From: Aotearoamyces nothofagi
Taxonomy: Eukaryota > Ascomycota > Leotiomycetes > Leotiales > Tympanidaceae
Length of the DNA: 64,000 bases
Direction: 5' to 3'
NCBI GenBank assembly: GCA_015345905.1
Contig: JADDTR010000002.1
Location: forward strand, 1,116,001 to 1,180,000
Position numbers and translations under genes: made by a program. Numbering within the stretch: the first letter of the stretch is position 1; each line of letters opens with the position of its first letter. The notes beneath the pieces are model-generated. The model had not been told where the DNA came from and did no database searches. It saw only the letters and a list, made by a program, of their open reading frames with translations. This document shows positions 42,639 to 55,398 of this stretch, piece after piece.

Positions 42639-44828
42639 TTACTGAGGATAATATACCACACCCTGCTGGGGTTGGGAGTAGTAGAACCCATCAGGGCTCG
42701 GAGTCATCATCCCATGCTGCATGGCAACTCCTGCAGCTGGCTGCACCGGATATGTTTGAGGTGCCGTGTAAGCTGGGAATGCGGCGACAGCGGGTAGCTG
42801 CGAAGCATCGTAGTAATACACCATTCCGTTGACTTCTTGGGCGACTAAGTTAGCAGTTTGCGAAGCTGCTGCGTCAGGTTGTGTAGTTTGACCGTACGAA
42901 GACTGTTGCGGAGCTGCTGGAGCAAATGTGGGGGCTGTAGGGGGGATTGCCGGATTAAATTGTTGCGGATAGTAGAAGCCTTGCTGCGGGGGCATGACTT
43001 GATACTGTTGAGGATAATAACCTTGCTGCTGCTGGTAAGGGTTCGGCTGGAATGGTTGCGCATGTATTGCTCTTTCTGGTATTTGTGACAATGGCGTTCC
43101 AGTTGAGGCTTGGCTCGGATATGATGCGTTGCGCGAGTGCAATTGAAGATGAGACTCTTGTTGGTAGTTATTGCCATTGACTTGTGTAGGTACTTGCTGG
43201 TGGAAAGGCTGCTGGTATTGCTGAGGAGGATTGAAGGACATGGTTGCTGGTGATTCAATATCTGCAATGGAAACAGTCTTCTGCGGTCGTGGTTGATGCA
43301 TAGGAATTGGGTTTGGTCTGTTTTCTCGGAAAGTAGGTTTTTGAGGAAGTGGATAGGTTTGCGGGTGTGGTAGATCTTCGACAGAAGATGGCTCTGTAGG
43401 TTGCTGGCCATTAGCGGAAGCTTGAACTGCATGTTGCTGTGCTTGTTGGCTAGAGGGTGGGAGGCGAACAACGGGTCTCGAATTATCCACAGGCATTGGA
43501 GGGCGCGACATGGTTGAACCTGTCGGTGAGATGATGCTGTCCCGTGGCACCTCATAAGCCAGAGACGACCGACGACTCATCGCTACACTCGGGGAGTAAA
43601 CGCTACCATATATGCTTCCACCATATATACTAGTTTGTCTCGAGTAACCGCTGATAGAGCCAAGTCCTGATCGGCCTCTGTTGCGAGATCCAAAGCCTTG
43701 CTGGTTGGGCCGCATGGCTCTTGGTATGAATATGAACGATCGCTCCACGGCGGGGAATATATATCTAGGAGGATTGTCAGGTAGAGATATCCGGACTGGT
43801 TTGTCTCGGCGAAGAGGTGGTCTGTGATCAGGCAAGCGAGTGTATTGCTTGATCGGAATACCAGTAAATGTCACCGGTTCCTTCATGTTATACAGAAAGA
43901 CCCGAAGTTGAACATTGCCAATATGCTTTGTAGTGGACAAGGATCGATTTGGAGCAGGGCCTCTTGGGGCTTGAGGTAATGACCGTGAGGGTCCATTATA
44001 AGGATTGTATCGGCTTGCTGGTCGCGGGCTCTGGTTGTCAGCATCGACTAATGCCTCGTGCATGTCGTGTGTCCACGGAGAGTCGGTAGGCTCAGCCACT
44101 TGCTGGATGTGACTGTAGAAATGTTAGTAGACAGCAATGTTTTATTCAAGCAGTAGAGCATACCTAGACGGTGCAAAGGGGCCTCCGAAGCCCCCGCGGG
44201 CTCCCCGTCCTCGGCCTCTGCCGAAAGGCCGGAATCCATTCGCAGCAGGCCCAGCATGCCTGTGATCATGCATGAAGAAGGCTCCTCGATTAGGTACAAA
44301 TGCTGGGTCAGCATCACGTTTTTGCCTATATTCTTCATGTTCGCGCCGCCTCCGCTCCAAAGGTGTCTCTTGAGCTTGATCCATCTGCGCGGTAGACTTC
44401 GGAGCGGACGGCGGCTCCATATTCAAAGATGGGTTCGGCTTCTGTATATTCTCATAGTTGACCTCCTCAACTAGATCACTATCTTCTGATATTTTGAGAC
44501 CATTCAACATCATGTCTGTATCGCTAGTGCCATTTGTCACTGCCTTAGGAAGATCCGTAGCTAAAGTTCTGGCCTGCTTCGCATCGTTCGCCTGCAGCTT
44601 CACATATCCGTTGGAGACAGCCTTCGCTGCGTCTGGCGAAACAGAAGAAGTGGCATCCGCATGACTCGTTTCACTGCCATCAGCAGCATCATCATCGTCA
44701 CTCACGATGGAGCCCTCGCTCAAGGAATCATCGTCAAGTTCTCCGGCATCGGGCCCACCATCCTCTTCTCCTTCGTCTTCGACCCTCCTCCTGCTCGCAA
44801 TCAGGTTCTTCCGACGTTGACTTCCCAT
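42639..44828 (-). CDS. Barentsz/CASC3-type protein (eIF4AIII-binding Btz domain)
   Basis: Two exons: 44164-44828 and 42639-44112; intron 51 nt; 712 residues. The N-terminus is basic then acidic (MGSQRRKNLIASRRRVED, DEGEEDGGPDAGELDDDSLS). The Btz core, which in animals clamps eIF4AIII in the exon junction complex, spans the intron: RRREHEEYRQKRDADPAFVP, NRGAFFMHDHRHAG (about 185-205), an RG-rich stretch (FGRGRGRGARGGFGG), then SPWTHDMHEAL after the splice. A further conserved part contains NVQLRVFLYNMKEPVTFTG and PPRYIFPAVERSFIFIPRAM. The C-terminal 350 residues are Gln/Pro/Tyr-rich low complexity (QQYQQPFHQQVPTQ; QQQGYYPQQYQ). A role in mRNA processing or localisation is inferred. Confidence 0.85.
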
Positions 44829-45827
44829 AGTGGAGGCTGATCTGAGGATGAATTCAAAATGCGAGGATGGAGTGGACGGATGAAAAGCGGTTGGGCGCCG
44901 AAGGGGGCAAGAAATGGCGACAGATCATGCGTTGGGCGTTCGAATTGTCCTAGACCGCCAGCGGCACTGTGGAACGATGGATCAGTCTCAGAGCTCAAAA
45001 TAGTTCTGAGATGTACAGGCAAAGTCTGAACGCCGTGTGGCAATTTGGGAGCGTTGAGTGGCTTATTGAGGCTCGTCCAGTATTTCAAAAAGATGTTGAC
45101 CAGATCGCGGAGATATCCCTGCCGTGGCGCTAAGCGATTATGGAGATGGAAAGAACGAGTCAGAAAGTCAATGATTACCACGTTTAAGCATCGACTTTAG
45201 GATCCCCATTTTGTGCCTCACACATATTAAGAAAGCTGCAATATTTTTTTAGGTGTATTTTATAGCTTTAGCAAAGGTGCCATTCTCTTCCAATAATATT
45301 AGAAATATGATCACAGAAGACACTTCACACGGCCACCATAGGCCAATGAGTTTATCTTACGCGAGACAGACAACAGCACAAACTTTCAGATATTTCCTAC
45401 ACCTAGCCAAGCCTTGAACGTTGTGCCAAACCACTTTAATCCTCCACTATGCTTTTGGTAGGCAATATATAATCTGTTTTAAGTGCGGTAAGCATCTCCG
45501 CCATGCCTAGATGCACATACTACTGTAAACCATGACGGCTGGAAGCCCTATCACGTGTCTCTCGCGATAGAAGGACTACGCCGAAAGAATTCGGGAAAAG
45601 CTCACAGCATCAATTTGTGCTCATGTGGAAAGTATAAATGGAACTTTAGAAGCAATAGACAACGCAACTGCGCAATACAGTTTTATACTAATACTGATGA
45701 ACAAGCTACCTTACAAAAAGCTCCTTTCCAGGCCTAAGACCGCCGAGACCAATGTATTCCATTCCATCCCATGAACATTGCCATACACTAAATCCCATTC
45801 CCCTTGAAATGAAAAAGGAACACCAAT
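44829..45827. other. Intergenic region Btz gene / aspartic protease
   Basis: 1.0 kb. The part next to 44829 is the Btz-gene promoter and leader (an open frame running through it at 44801-45181 has no recognisable domain). The rest is AT-rich without genes. Confidence 0.5.
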
Positions 45828-47258
45828 TTAAGCACTACCAGAGTCAACGCTCAAATTCGTCGTTGTGTCGATTCTTTTAACAGCTCCGAAGCGCTGATTA
45901 CCTTGGTCGAAGATCTAGTTCCAATGTCAGCTAGGTCGAACATCTTTGATTTTAATGAAAACTCACAGCATAGATGCCCTTCAGGAAGGTATCTCCGAGA
46001 ATATCGAATTCCATAGAACCCCTGGACTGTATACCACCGTACACGTAGCCAGACTTTGCTTCGGCGAATGCAAGGTCCTCCTTCTGGACAGCAAACTGCT
46101 TCCCATCTACGTCAAATGTGACGACAGGGAGCTGATCGGCAGTAACTGACGTGGGGAAAATATAACCTTGGGAAGCTTCATCGTAGGTTGCGCCTGGGAT
46201 AGCTGCATAGATAACTTTCAAGGTAGCATCACTAACGAGAGCGAGAGTCGTTCCAGTATCCATGATGGCAGTGTTCCCACTTTGATCCACTGTCTTCCCG
46301 TTGACGGTGGCAGAAGTAGAGTTGACGGTCCAGAAACCCTGTGAGTTGTCAACGGCTGCATAGTGGATATCCTCTCCTGAAGCCTTGATAATATCTTGAT
46401 CGATATATCCGAAAGTGTAAAAGCTTGCGCCCTTATCAGCATCGTTTACATCTTTCCAGCTACCTAGATAAGCGGTGAAAAGCTCAGAAGATTTCGGGAT
46501 ATCATCCTGAGTGATCATGTTCTCAACAGGGGTGGCGACGGGTGTAGGCGTGACGGTATTGATTGAACCCCAGGCTAGGCCGAGAAGGCCGTCACCCGTG
46601 CCTTCAACAAACTGGGCTGACATAGTCTTTGCAAGCTCAATGGCTTGGTTCTTGATTGTGAGACCTCCAATAGTGACATTGTCGGTGCCTACGGTTCCCG
46701 ACGCAGATGACTGGTCACCATAGCTAATCTTCCAAGTTGAGCCGGATTGGTTTTTGAATGTAGATGACTTAGTCGGGTCGAATATGTTATGGCTCTTGCC
46801 TTGCGATTTGGTGGATGCGGGAAGTTCTGTAGACCAGAGCTATTTCAATTGGTAGTTAGTCAACGAATTTAAGAAGGAATAGCCTTGCTTACCCATAGAT
46901 CTGAGGATCCGGTGTCAAAATCAAGCATAAATTTTTGAGGGGGGGTTCCGATATCAACCTCACAGAGATACTCGGAGTCATTCTGTTGATCTTCGGCGCC
47001 AACCTCTCCAGTAGTCGCAGCATCGGCAGCACCAGACTTCTTGGCTAGAACACGGTGGAGATGAGCTTTGCCGCCAATCTTGTTCAAAAGTCCCTGCGGG
47101 TGGCCAGTCTGACTGATCTTATTCATTTGGTAATAGGGGCCAGGCAGGGTGGGTTCAAATTTCCATTTGTTCAGAAGCCATACGTAAGATTTGGTGCCAT
47201 TTCTCTGGTAGTTCCTGTTGTGGACGACTTTGATTCTCTGAAGACCTTGAGTAGCCAT
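45828..47258 (-). CDS. Pepsin-like aspartic protease (A1) without visible signal peptide
   Basis: Three exons: 46893-47258, 45967-46839, 45828-45914; introns 53 and 52 nt; 441 residues. Both catalytic motifs are intact: [10 protein letters not shown] (D115) and [11 protein letters not shown] (D316). Other A1 blocks are [36 protein letters not shown], and [14 protein letters not shown] joined to [14 protein letters not shown] by the last splice. The N-terminus [20 protein letters not shown] is polar and basic, with no hydrophobic core, so there is no classical signal peptide; residues 1-95 otherwise resemble a propeptide ([11 protein letters not shown]). Either the enzyme is intracellular or unconventionally exported, or an upstream exon is missed; I found none. 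The first intron falls within the active-site block (SSDLW / LWSTELP). Confidence 0.9.
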
Positions 47259-49706
47259 GGTAAACGAAAGATATCAAGTAATATACGGTGTTGCAGAAGT
47301 GATGTAGTAAGTTATGCTACTTTCGCAGGATGTGTAATGCTGTTTGTAGAGATGTTTCTTGGAATGTAGAGAAAATGAATGAGAGGATAAAGCCGAGATA
47401 CTTATACTTAGAGGGAGGCAAGACCTGACAATAGAGACCAACCAAGGTCAAGATACAGCAGGAACTGTGGTGACTTGTGTTTGAGCTTCATGAGGGAAGC
47501 GTCATCGGTCCAGGGACAGACGCAGCAGCAGTAGCAGCAGCAGCAGCTCTCAGTGAGTGTGTATTGGCTGGGGGAGTGCGGTTCTTGGATTTTAGCAAAT
47601 CACTCCCGAGTCTCCGCAAGCGCGCACCAGCTGATACTCGAGCACGATCCACAATAATGGAGCTCAGCCATGACTTTGAAGCTGGTTGCAAACTTGCGAT
47701 TGGGGAAACCATGCACACCATGCCATAGAAGTGTAAAGATAAAGCACCCGCACTGTGTCATGCAACTCGGCACTTGAAGTGGAGCCAAGGCACGTTCCAT
47801 AGAGAATGGGTGGATCCTTGCAAAAAGCCTTGCAGAGTTGCAAGAAGCAGCCTGGAATACCGTGTATTTCAAGTATTGCATCAGTCAAGTGCGAAGTTCT
47901 AAATATGGAGAACTCGGTATAGTTGTAGAGTGGGTGCATTCATCGATGGAGGCATGGCCGAAGAGTGGTATTGGAAACAGGTTGTTGGTGCGTCATGCCG
48001 CAGGCGGAACAAGCACCGTGATAGTGCAGCAAGCAGGACTGCAGGACTGACAGACAGACTGCAAGTCTGCAACAGTCCGGTAAGTGTGTAGGTCGCCACG
48101 GGCGTCACGGGTGTCACGGCTGGCCCCGTTGCCCCCTCATATTCTGCCTCTGGTGGCTGTGGTACGGCTGGCGATGGAGCAGCTGGGTCCTTATCGGCAT
48201 TCCATTGCAAGGGTCTCTTCCTAAAAAGGAAGCTTCCGAGCGGTGCCGGGATGCGTTGATAATGGAGGCTATAATGCGATCCAGCAGCAGCAGTCCTGCA
48301 GTCCATCGGATACTCGACTCTGCTATCGAGGACTCGTAAAGCTGGGCTGTGCATTGTGCCTGTGCTGTATGCGCTATGGTATGATCTGATCTGGTGCTGC
48401 CGGTACTGGACGGCGTACACTGGATGGAGTACTCGACTGTCCTGCAAGGAGCACAAAGCGCTCGAGGATTGTATTGTACTTTGATATGCCTCTGAATCAG
48501 GATCTACGAGAGAGCATCCAAAGATTCGAGGATTGATGGCGTAGCACGTACGTAGTAAGTACAGTATAGTACATACTCAGCACTTGACAATACGAAGCAA
48601 CTCGCAACTCTCGTCGTAATCCCTTTGTAACGTCATCCAGCTTTGCATACCGAAGGTAGATAGGTGTTGCAGTCTGTACCTAAGACAAGGTTGCAACTCA
48701 ACTTACAAGGAGGCATTCTTGGAAAAAGCAAACTTCCTGATTTGAGACTGTCATGACCCACGGACGCAGGGCGTCATCTCCGTACCGATCTGCTCAATTC
48801 AGACATCTCGTCTTTGAGTGATCCAGTTTAAAGACATGGAATGCGGCAGGCTTGCAATTGTCGCCTCATGATCAACCCCAATGACTTTGCACTTGCGAGC
48901 TGCCCAAAGCCCAGATGATCTTCGCATACTGCTCCGCGCATACCAGCACAGTAGGCGAGCATGTGCTGGCCCAGACTCTACGCTGTGGCAAGCTGGCTCT
49001 TGCTGGCAGTTCTTCGTAGAATGTCGGTACCGTGAGGATGTAAAAATCCTATATATAGAATGTCGGTACTGAGGAGTGAAAATTCTGTATGTGGAATTCG
49101 TAGCTCAAGAGAGCCCACCTCCATTCCCGGAGTAGGTTTGAGTCTGTTCGTTCCACCATGGCTTTGCTTTCATAGGCTCTGTATACTGTAGAACAATGTG
49201 TTAACTATTTCTGCATGGCTTGATATCAAGAGGAGGGTGAAGTTTGTTCCTTTTGACAGCAGCTGTTTACACTCGCCTTGCACCTCGTGTCTCGTGCCTG
49301 GTGCCTCGAATAACTCAGAGTATATCATTGACAGTTTGAAAATCTGACTTTATGAACTAAGTTTGTCGATGTACATACCTGTACCTTATGCGACAGCAAG
49401 TCCAGTCAGAGCTGGTGGTCTTAAAGCCTGGTCGCACGTAGTCCAATGGCTGTGAGAAGTTTATAAGCTTACTGTTACACAAGCATAGGCAATCTCCCCA
49501 CAAAGCAATCAATGTCTCTCTTTCAAGATATATATACTTGTCTTGAATACTACTCATATGTATACGGATGGCATCTTCATCCTTTAACGCTTGGTCTATA
49601 ATATGGCTTGGGATTGAAATCATAGTGAATAAAGTAAATCCAGGTGATAAATTATAATTCGTGAACTCATTATTTCTGTCTGCTGTTGGATATCCAGCTA
49701 CAAGAG
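47259..49706. other. 2.4-kb intergenic region, aspartic protease to ADC lyase
   Basis: No supported gene. It contains the protease promoter, a CAG/CAGCAG run near 47522-47546 and a 39-bp direct duplication at 49017-49080. Open frames here, up to 185 codons, look like chance. Confidence 0.5.
49017..49080. repeat. Direct duplication with 39-bp spacing
   Basis: TAGAATGTCGGTAC occurs at 49017-49030 and exactly again at 49056-49069, followed in both by related GAGGA..AAAAT..CT sequence. A diverged two-copy tandem duplication. Confidence 0.75.
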
Positions 49707-50546
49707 TTACAGTTCGATTTTGGCCCATGTCAACCCTCTGACCCCATTGCTGATCCAGCATTCCTCTCCGTCGAGCAACGAGGCACTACTCACTACCTCT
49801 TCAATACATAGGCCCTTCTCTAGAAGCCATCTTCTAGTTGTGCCCTCTTGCCCACCGCTTGATACCGGTGGTGTTACCCACCTCCCTTTTCGCCAAAAGT
49901 AGACGCTTGTCAGACTTCCTTCCATAATTTCATCACTGGCAGTACTAATGATTAAGACCTCTTTTGGTTCCACCATGGTCTCAATCCCTAGCCTCTCCCT
50001 GGCTCCTGTATACATGTCCCGTGACGTTGTCTTGTAACTTGAAAATGGTGAAGGCCGGGTCTTCTTCTGGTCCACCACCACGGTCCATGCATGGATTCGT
50101 TGTGGGTCGCCGTAACAATGCTCCTTTCCTAGGTTCAATACGTCCCCTATTAATGGCGAAACCTTCAGGTCCGTGGCACTGGGTGGTGGAATCCGTGTAG
50201 GAAAGAGATTTTCCAGCGGGACAGAGGGTGTTCCAGACGTCTCTACTGTGATATCTCCCTTTTGATTAATCAATGTCTTGACTCGCAAAGGAGTAGTTGA
50301 CTTTATATCAATTGAAGACTCAAGCTTGCATCGAAGACGCTGCAATCCCTCTTGACCAGTGAGGTAATTTATTGCTGGCTGCCAGGCGAAATGATTTGCA
50401 GCCTGCAACATGCGATCTCGATGAAATTGGAGCATATAGAAGGGACTTGGTTTCTCATCAAGGATAGTGTTTGCGGTACATTGAACGAGGAGCGGATCGA
50501 AACGTAGAGAGGAGAAAAGCTCGAAATCTGGTTCCCCCTTAGACAT
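49707..50546 (-). CDS. ABZ2: Aminodeoxychorismate lyase-like (class IV PLP enzyme)
   Basis: Likely 4-amino-4-deoxychorismate lyase, which releases pyruvate to give p-aminobenzoate for folate synthesis. Single exon, 279 residues from the ATG at 50546; the frame opens 22 codons earlier (50612), but MSKGEPDFELFSSLRFDP matches the family start better. Class IV transaminase-fold features are LLQ-type entry (FHRDRMLQAANHFAW), RVKTLINQKGDITVE, SSYKTTSRDMYTGARERLG with the probable PLP lysine in SYKTTSR, EVLIISTASDEIMEGSLTSV and the C-terminal GVRGLTWAKIEL. It is divergent with TOM70 (572 bp). Other class IV enzymes (branched-chain or D-amino acid transaminase) are less likely given length and ends. 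Confidence 0.85.
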   Translation of the reverse strand: MSKGEPDFELFSSLRFDPLLVQCTANTILDEKPSPFYMLQFHRDRMLQAANHFAWQPAINYLTGQEGLQRLRCKLESSIDIKSTTPLRVKTLINQKGDITVETSGTPSVPLENLFPTRIPPPSATDLKVSPLIGDVLNLGKEHCYGDPQRIHAWTVVVDQKKTRPSPFSSYKTTSRDMYTGARERLGIETMVEPKEVLIISTASDEIMEGSLTSVYFWRKGRWVTPPVSSGGQEGTTRRWLLEKGLCIEEVVSSASLLDGEECWISNGVRGLTWAKIEL

Positions 50547-51118
50547 ACTGGTGGTCTCTTCTCTTTTGTAAAATAGAAATTCTGGAAAGCAGATAGCTAT
50601 CCGCACTATCACGTACAGACCGGGCCCTTTTAGATTTACACGACGAAAGTTGAGAAATTCCCGAGTGTTTTCTGGCTTGAAAGATAATGCATGATAAGGA
50701 ACAGGAGGATCTTCTGTTGTTCTTGTTAACCCCTACGGTGGCCTGTATGTACCCGTTCTAACATCCACAACCATCTTAAGAAATGATGATGCGAATTCGA
50801 ATTCCTAGACTTACGGCTATTCTGAAGAGTCAACAGCTGTTGTTAAAGCAAAATTAAAAAAGACCAAGACTTGTTGCGGAACCTATGGGAAAAGAAGCTC
50901 TGCTACAGGACAAAATCAGATCATACTTGAACGGTCGCCAGGAGTATGTCAGCCGAGCCGCTTGATGAAGTAGTAACCGCGACCTTTTTCTAAGCTTAAC
51001 AGCTTTATCGCGCGACAACCTCGTCGACGGCCTCCCCCACATATCACTCCTCATTTCTTTCAATTCCTTTCTTGTCTAGTTTTACTTCTCTGTCTGCTTA
51101 TAGCGCCATTCTTTCAAC
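50547..51118. promoter_or_regulatory. Divergent intergenic region ADC lyase / TOM70
   Basis: 572 bp between opposite start codons, containing both promoters. No specific element is recognised. Confidence 0.5.
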
Positions 51119-53173
51119 ATGTCTGGTGAGCGCCCTCCAGTGCCCGACCTCCCCTTGCGCGGCGCCCCCGTTCAATTTGCATCTTCATCACAATCATCTC
51201 TTTGGGACCGAATATCGACATGGGCATCAGAGAATAAAGCTGTGGTATACACCATTGCTGGTGTCGCCATTGTAGTCACAAGTGCAGGAGTTGCATATTA
51301 TCTCACAGACTCGGTCAGTTGTATCATAGCTTGCATGCATAACTTTTTGTACCGGCCATACTAACAATTGAGTGCAGAAGGTGGCAACTGTGGGACGAGA
51401 CGACTCTGCAAGGAAGATCGGTAAGGACAAGAAGCGGAAGAAGAAGAGCGATGAGAAAAAGTCCAAAGATCCCGAGAAAGCGCTGCCGTCAGAAGATACG
51501 AAGGCGAAGGTGCCCACAGTCGAGTCTGTCGATGAGCTCCCAGAAGTCGACGAGAATACAGTTGGCAGCCTCTCCGACGCGGAGAGGAAGGACTATGCTG
51601 CGAAGTTGAAGGCTGCTGGAAATACTGCCTACGGTGCCAAAGATTACGATAAAGCGATCGCCTTGTACGGCAAAGCCATCCTTTGCAAGCCAGATCCTAT
51701 CTTCTATTCAAACCGTGCTGCCTGCTATAATGCCAAAGGTGACTGGGACAAAGTAATTGAAGACACTACTGCTGCCATCAGTCTAGACAGCGAATACGTC
51801 AAGGCGTTGAACCGCAGGGCAAACGCGTACGAGCATCTAGAAATGTTCAGTGAGGCTCTGCTTGATTTCACAGCTAGCTGTATTATCGATGGTTTCAAGA
51901 CTGCTTCCAGCGCCGAAGCTGTCGAGAGGCTGTTGAAGAAAGTTGCCGAAGCTAAAGGAAAGGCAATTATGGCTTCAAAGGACAAGCGATTGCCTAGCCC
52001 TACCTTCGTGACCAACTACCTACAGAGTTTCCGTGAAAAGCCTGCGCCAGCAGGCCTAGAGTTGGGTGTAGAGATCCCAGAGGATACTGGAAATGGACAG
52101 CTGCAACTAGGATTAAGCGCTATGAGCAAAAAAACCAGTGACGGCTATGAGGAAGCAGCCGCCGCATTCGACAAGGCACTGGAACTCGGTGAACTTGGAG
52201 AGCACGAAGCATTTGCATACAACATGAGAGGCACGTTCAGATATCTTCGTGGCGAAAATCTCGAAGCATTGAGTGACCTGACAAAGAGTGTTGAACTTCA
52301 ACCATCTTTGACGCAGAGCTTCATCAAACGTGCAAGCATGCACCTCGAACTTGGTAAGACTTTATAGAATCGCATTTAAACCAGATATACTAACACTATG
52401 TAGGAGACAAAGAGGCCGCTGCTGATGACTTTGAGAAAGCTATGGAGCAAAACAATGATGATCCTGACATTTACTACCACCGAGCCCAACTGCACTTCAT
52501 ACTCGGCGAATTTGCTGATGCTGCAAAGGACTACCAAAAGTCAATCGATCTTGACCGCGACTTTATCTTTTCCCACATTCAGCTTGGCGTCACACAATAC
52601 AAGATGGGATCAATTGCTTCATCTATGGCGACATTCCGAAGATGTATCAAGAACTTTGACAAGGTTCCGGATGTTTATAACTACTACGGAGAGCTTTTGT
52701 TGGATCAGCAAAAGTATCAAGAGGCAATTGAGAAGTTCGATACAGCTGTTGAGATGGAGAAGCAATCGAAGCCATTAGGCATGAACGTCTTACCTCTTAT
52801 CAACAAGGCACTTGCCCTATTTCAATGGAAGCAAGACTTCGCAGAGGCTGAGAAGCTCTGCCAAAAGGCCTTGATAAGTACGTCTCCTAAATAATCTCTC
52901 ATTGTAAGAATATACTAATATTTCATAGTTGATCCTGAGTGCGATATTGCTGTTGCTACTATGGCCCAACTTCTGTTGCAGCAGGGCAAAGTAAACGAAG
53001 CTCTCAAATACTTTGAGCGTGCTGCCGAGCTGTCGAGGACAGAGGGTGAAATTGTGAATGCGCTGTCATATGCCGAAGCTACGAGAACCCAGTTGGAGGT
53101 GCAAGAGAAGTATCCACAGCTCGCAAACAGGCTGCAAGGCATGAGCGGCGGATTTGGCGGTAGCATGCAATGA
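51119..53173 (+). CDS. TOM70: Mitochondrial outer-membrane import receptor Tom70
   Basis: Receptor for carrier-type preproteins delivered by Hsp70/Hsp90. Four exons: 51119-51313, 51378-52353, 52404-52877, 52929-53173; introns 50-64 nt; 629 residues, the family's normal size. The N-terminal anchor is at about 40-63 ([20 protein letters not shown]), followed by a basic linker ([18 protein letters not shown]) cut from the anchor by the first intron. TPR motifs begin near residue 135 ([60 protein letters not shown]), forming the chaperone clamp, and continue in the C-terminal substrate domain ([60 protein letters not shown]). It ends GGFGGSMQ. Very confident. Confidence 0.97.
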
Positions 53174-54029
53174 ATCAGCAGCGTACTGTATCATCCTTTT
53201 TGATTGTAAAGAATTTGAAGGCAATTTTGCCGACCGAGCTTGAAGAGGGCCGTCATGTCTGCAGGATATGCTAGACTGGCATAGTAGCATATACAGGACT
53301 CAGTCGGCGCAGTCGGCGAAAGTATATGTGTAATTAATTCTTCAATTCCACTCATCAAAAGGGTGTGTAAAATAAACTAAGAGTTTGTACTATTTATACT
53401 TGCACATCTTATGGTTGCGCGCCCTGGGTTGTATACGTCTAAGGAGTGATTGTTCTTGGGGGGGCAAATAGATGGCACTTGAATGGTTTGCTCTACATTT
53501 CTGATCAATAAGCCTCCTGGCGTATGTACTACAATACTACCGTACATGGAATATTGGCGTGATGGTTCGCTCCCCTAGCACTTGCAAGCGACTATAGCGC
53601 TCTTCTAAACCTCATCATCTAGATCTGGGACCTGCTCGAAGGCTCGAGGCAAGATTCTCTTCTACGGCAATGATATTGATATATAAATGGATTACCAGAG
53701 CCGACGAACGAGCCAGTAGCCACGCTTCAGACCGGGTGACGATTGCCGCTGGCGCTCACGCTCACGCTGGTGCTGGCGCGGCAGATACTGGGGGCGGGGG
53801 CGAGAAGGCACGGCAACTTCAGTATAAAGTTGTATGTACATACGTACTTGAGTAAGGCTCTGCTGGGTTTAATCTGATATGTGATGGCAATCCTTGGATG
53901 TCTCGACACACTGGTCTATACGCACATCTACAACAACACCTCGATTGTTTTCCTGGAAACTGAAGGTTTACTTCAGAGCAAGTTGGCGACGCCCTTATAG
54001 AGCCTCCGTACCTTAGGAAGGTTGACTGG

Positions 54030-54067
54030 GCAGTGGACAGTGGCATGGACAGTGGCATGGACAGCGG
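54030..54067. repeat. 12-bp tandem array GACAGTGGCATG
   Basis: Three copies, the first and last partial. Confidence 0.85.
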
Positions 54068-54663
54068 AGAGACTGATGTACAGATCGATCTATATTTGAT
54101 ATTTTGAATGCAATTTGTAGGTGCAGCAGCGCATGATGGCGAGTGCGTGCCCGAAATTGGTGGACGGCAGCACACATGCCGTCCCATCTTCGGCCTGCCA
54201 CGATGGTTCTCATTTCCTATACACGAACATACAGTGAGTGCTGTACGCACTCTGTCCATGCTGTACTCTGTACTGTCGACAGCTTCCAGCTTCCAGCTTC
54301 GACCTGTTCATCCTATCCGTCGGCCCAATGCATCATGCATCATCTCATATGAACGCAGCTACCGGGAATTCCAATGCTTCTCCGCATCCTCCTGGTCGTC
54401 GTCCTCCTACCATCCTAGCTTGAATGCTCAGCTCAAGTGCCACCGGTGAAGTTGCTTTTCGAAATCAAATATCCGCATCCGCAAGTACTGGGGAGGGCCC
54501 TGTCTTGAACACAGTTGCAGAAGCCGCCGGCAAGGCATCCCGCCTAAATGCGATGCACTGTGGAGTTCGTGGCACGGAGGACAAGCGCACCTGATCCTAG
54601 AAGACTTCTGCACCCTCAGACATGCCGAATACTTCGGCGCTTAGTGGACTCACGCAAGGGAGA

Positions 54664-54686
54664 TGGGAACTGGGAACTGGGAACTG
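54664..54686. repeat. Heptamer tandem array GGGAACT, three copies
   Basis: Exact copies in tandem. Confidence 0.88.
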
Positions 54687-55398
54687 AAAATTGGCAATCG
54701 AGAAATCGACTCCCTACCTGTCTTACTTTCTATAGCGGCACGGTAGCAAGGCATATCCGGGTGAGCCTCATCCATGATTGTTCACGGTACAGTACCTGGG
54801 CAAGTATGCAGTACGTAGTACGCGGTACGCGGTACGCAGTACACAGCACTCAGTTGCTCGTTACGGCGGCACAGCCAACGGCGGCACAGTTATAGTGGCA
54901 CAGTACGTCCTTTTTCCGACTCACGAGCTAGGAACCAGGCAGATTTCGTCCATTACCGTTACCTTACCTTTCCTTTCCTTGCTCTACCTCACCGTGGATT
55001 GCTACAATGTCTGCAGTGCCTGGCAGGGGACGCTGACAGCCTACATACAGTATAGCATATACAGCCTAGCACAAGCCACGCTGCACCAACAAGCATTTTT
55101 AGCATCCATCTGCAACGAAAGGATTATTTGCTTGATGTCAATATTAATCTTAGTTACTGTTGCAGTGTGGTGAAGGAGGCCGCAGAAAAGGTCAACCTCA
55201 ATGTATAAGAAGATTGTCATGACCGGACCGAGTATCTTTATTTCCTCTGTATCCAAGGCAAGGCTTCAATTCGATTTGCAGGTCTTTGAATCCTGGTCTC
55301 ATTCTCGCATTTCTGAATTATAACTTCTCTTTGATTTTCGTCTTTCAAAGCAGCCTCTACGGCTTTATAATTATAATACGCCTATATATCTCTGTCGT

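Noticed and set aside
44801-45181. 126-codon minus-strand open frame upstream of the Btz gene
   Set aside because: Lies in the promoter/leader of the Btz gene with no recognised domain; weak coding character.
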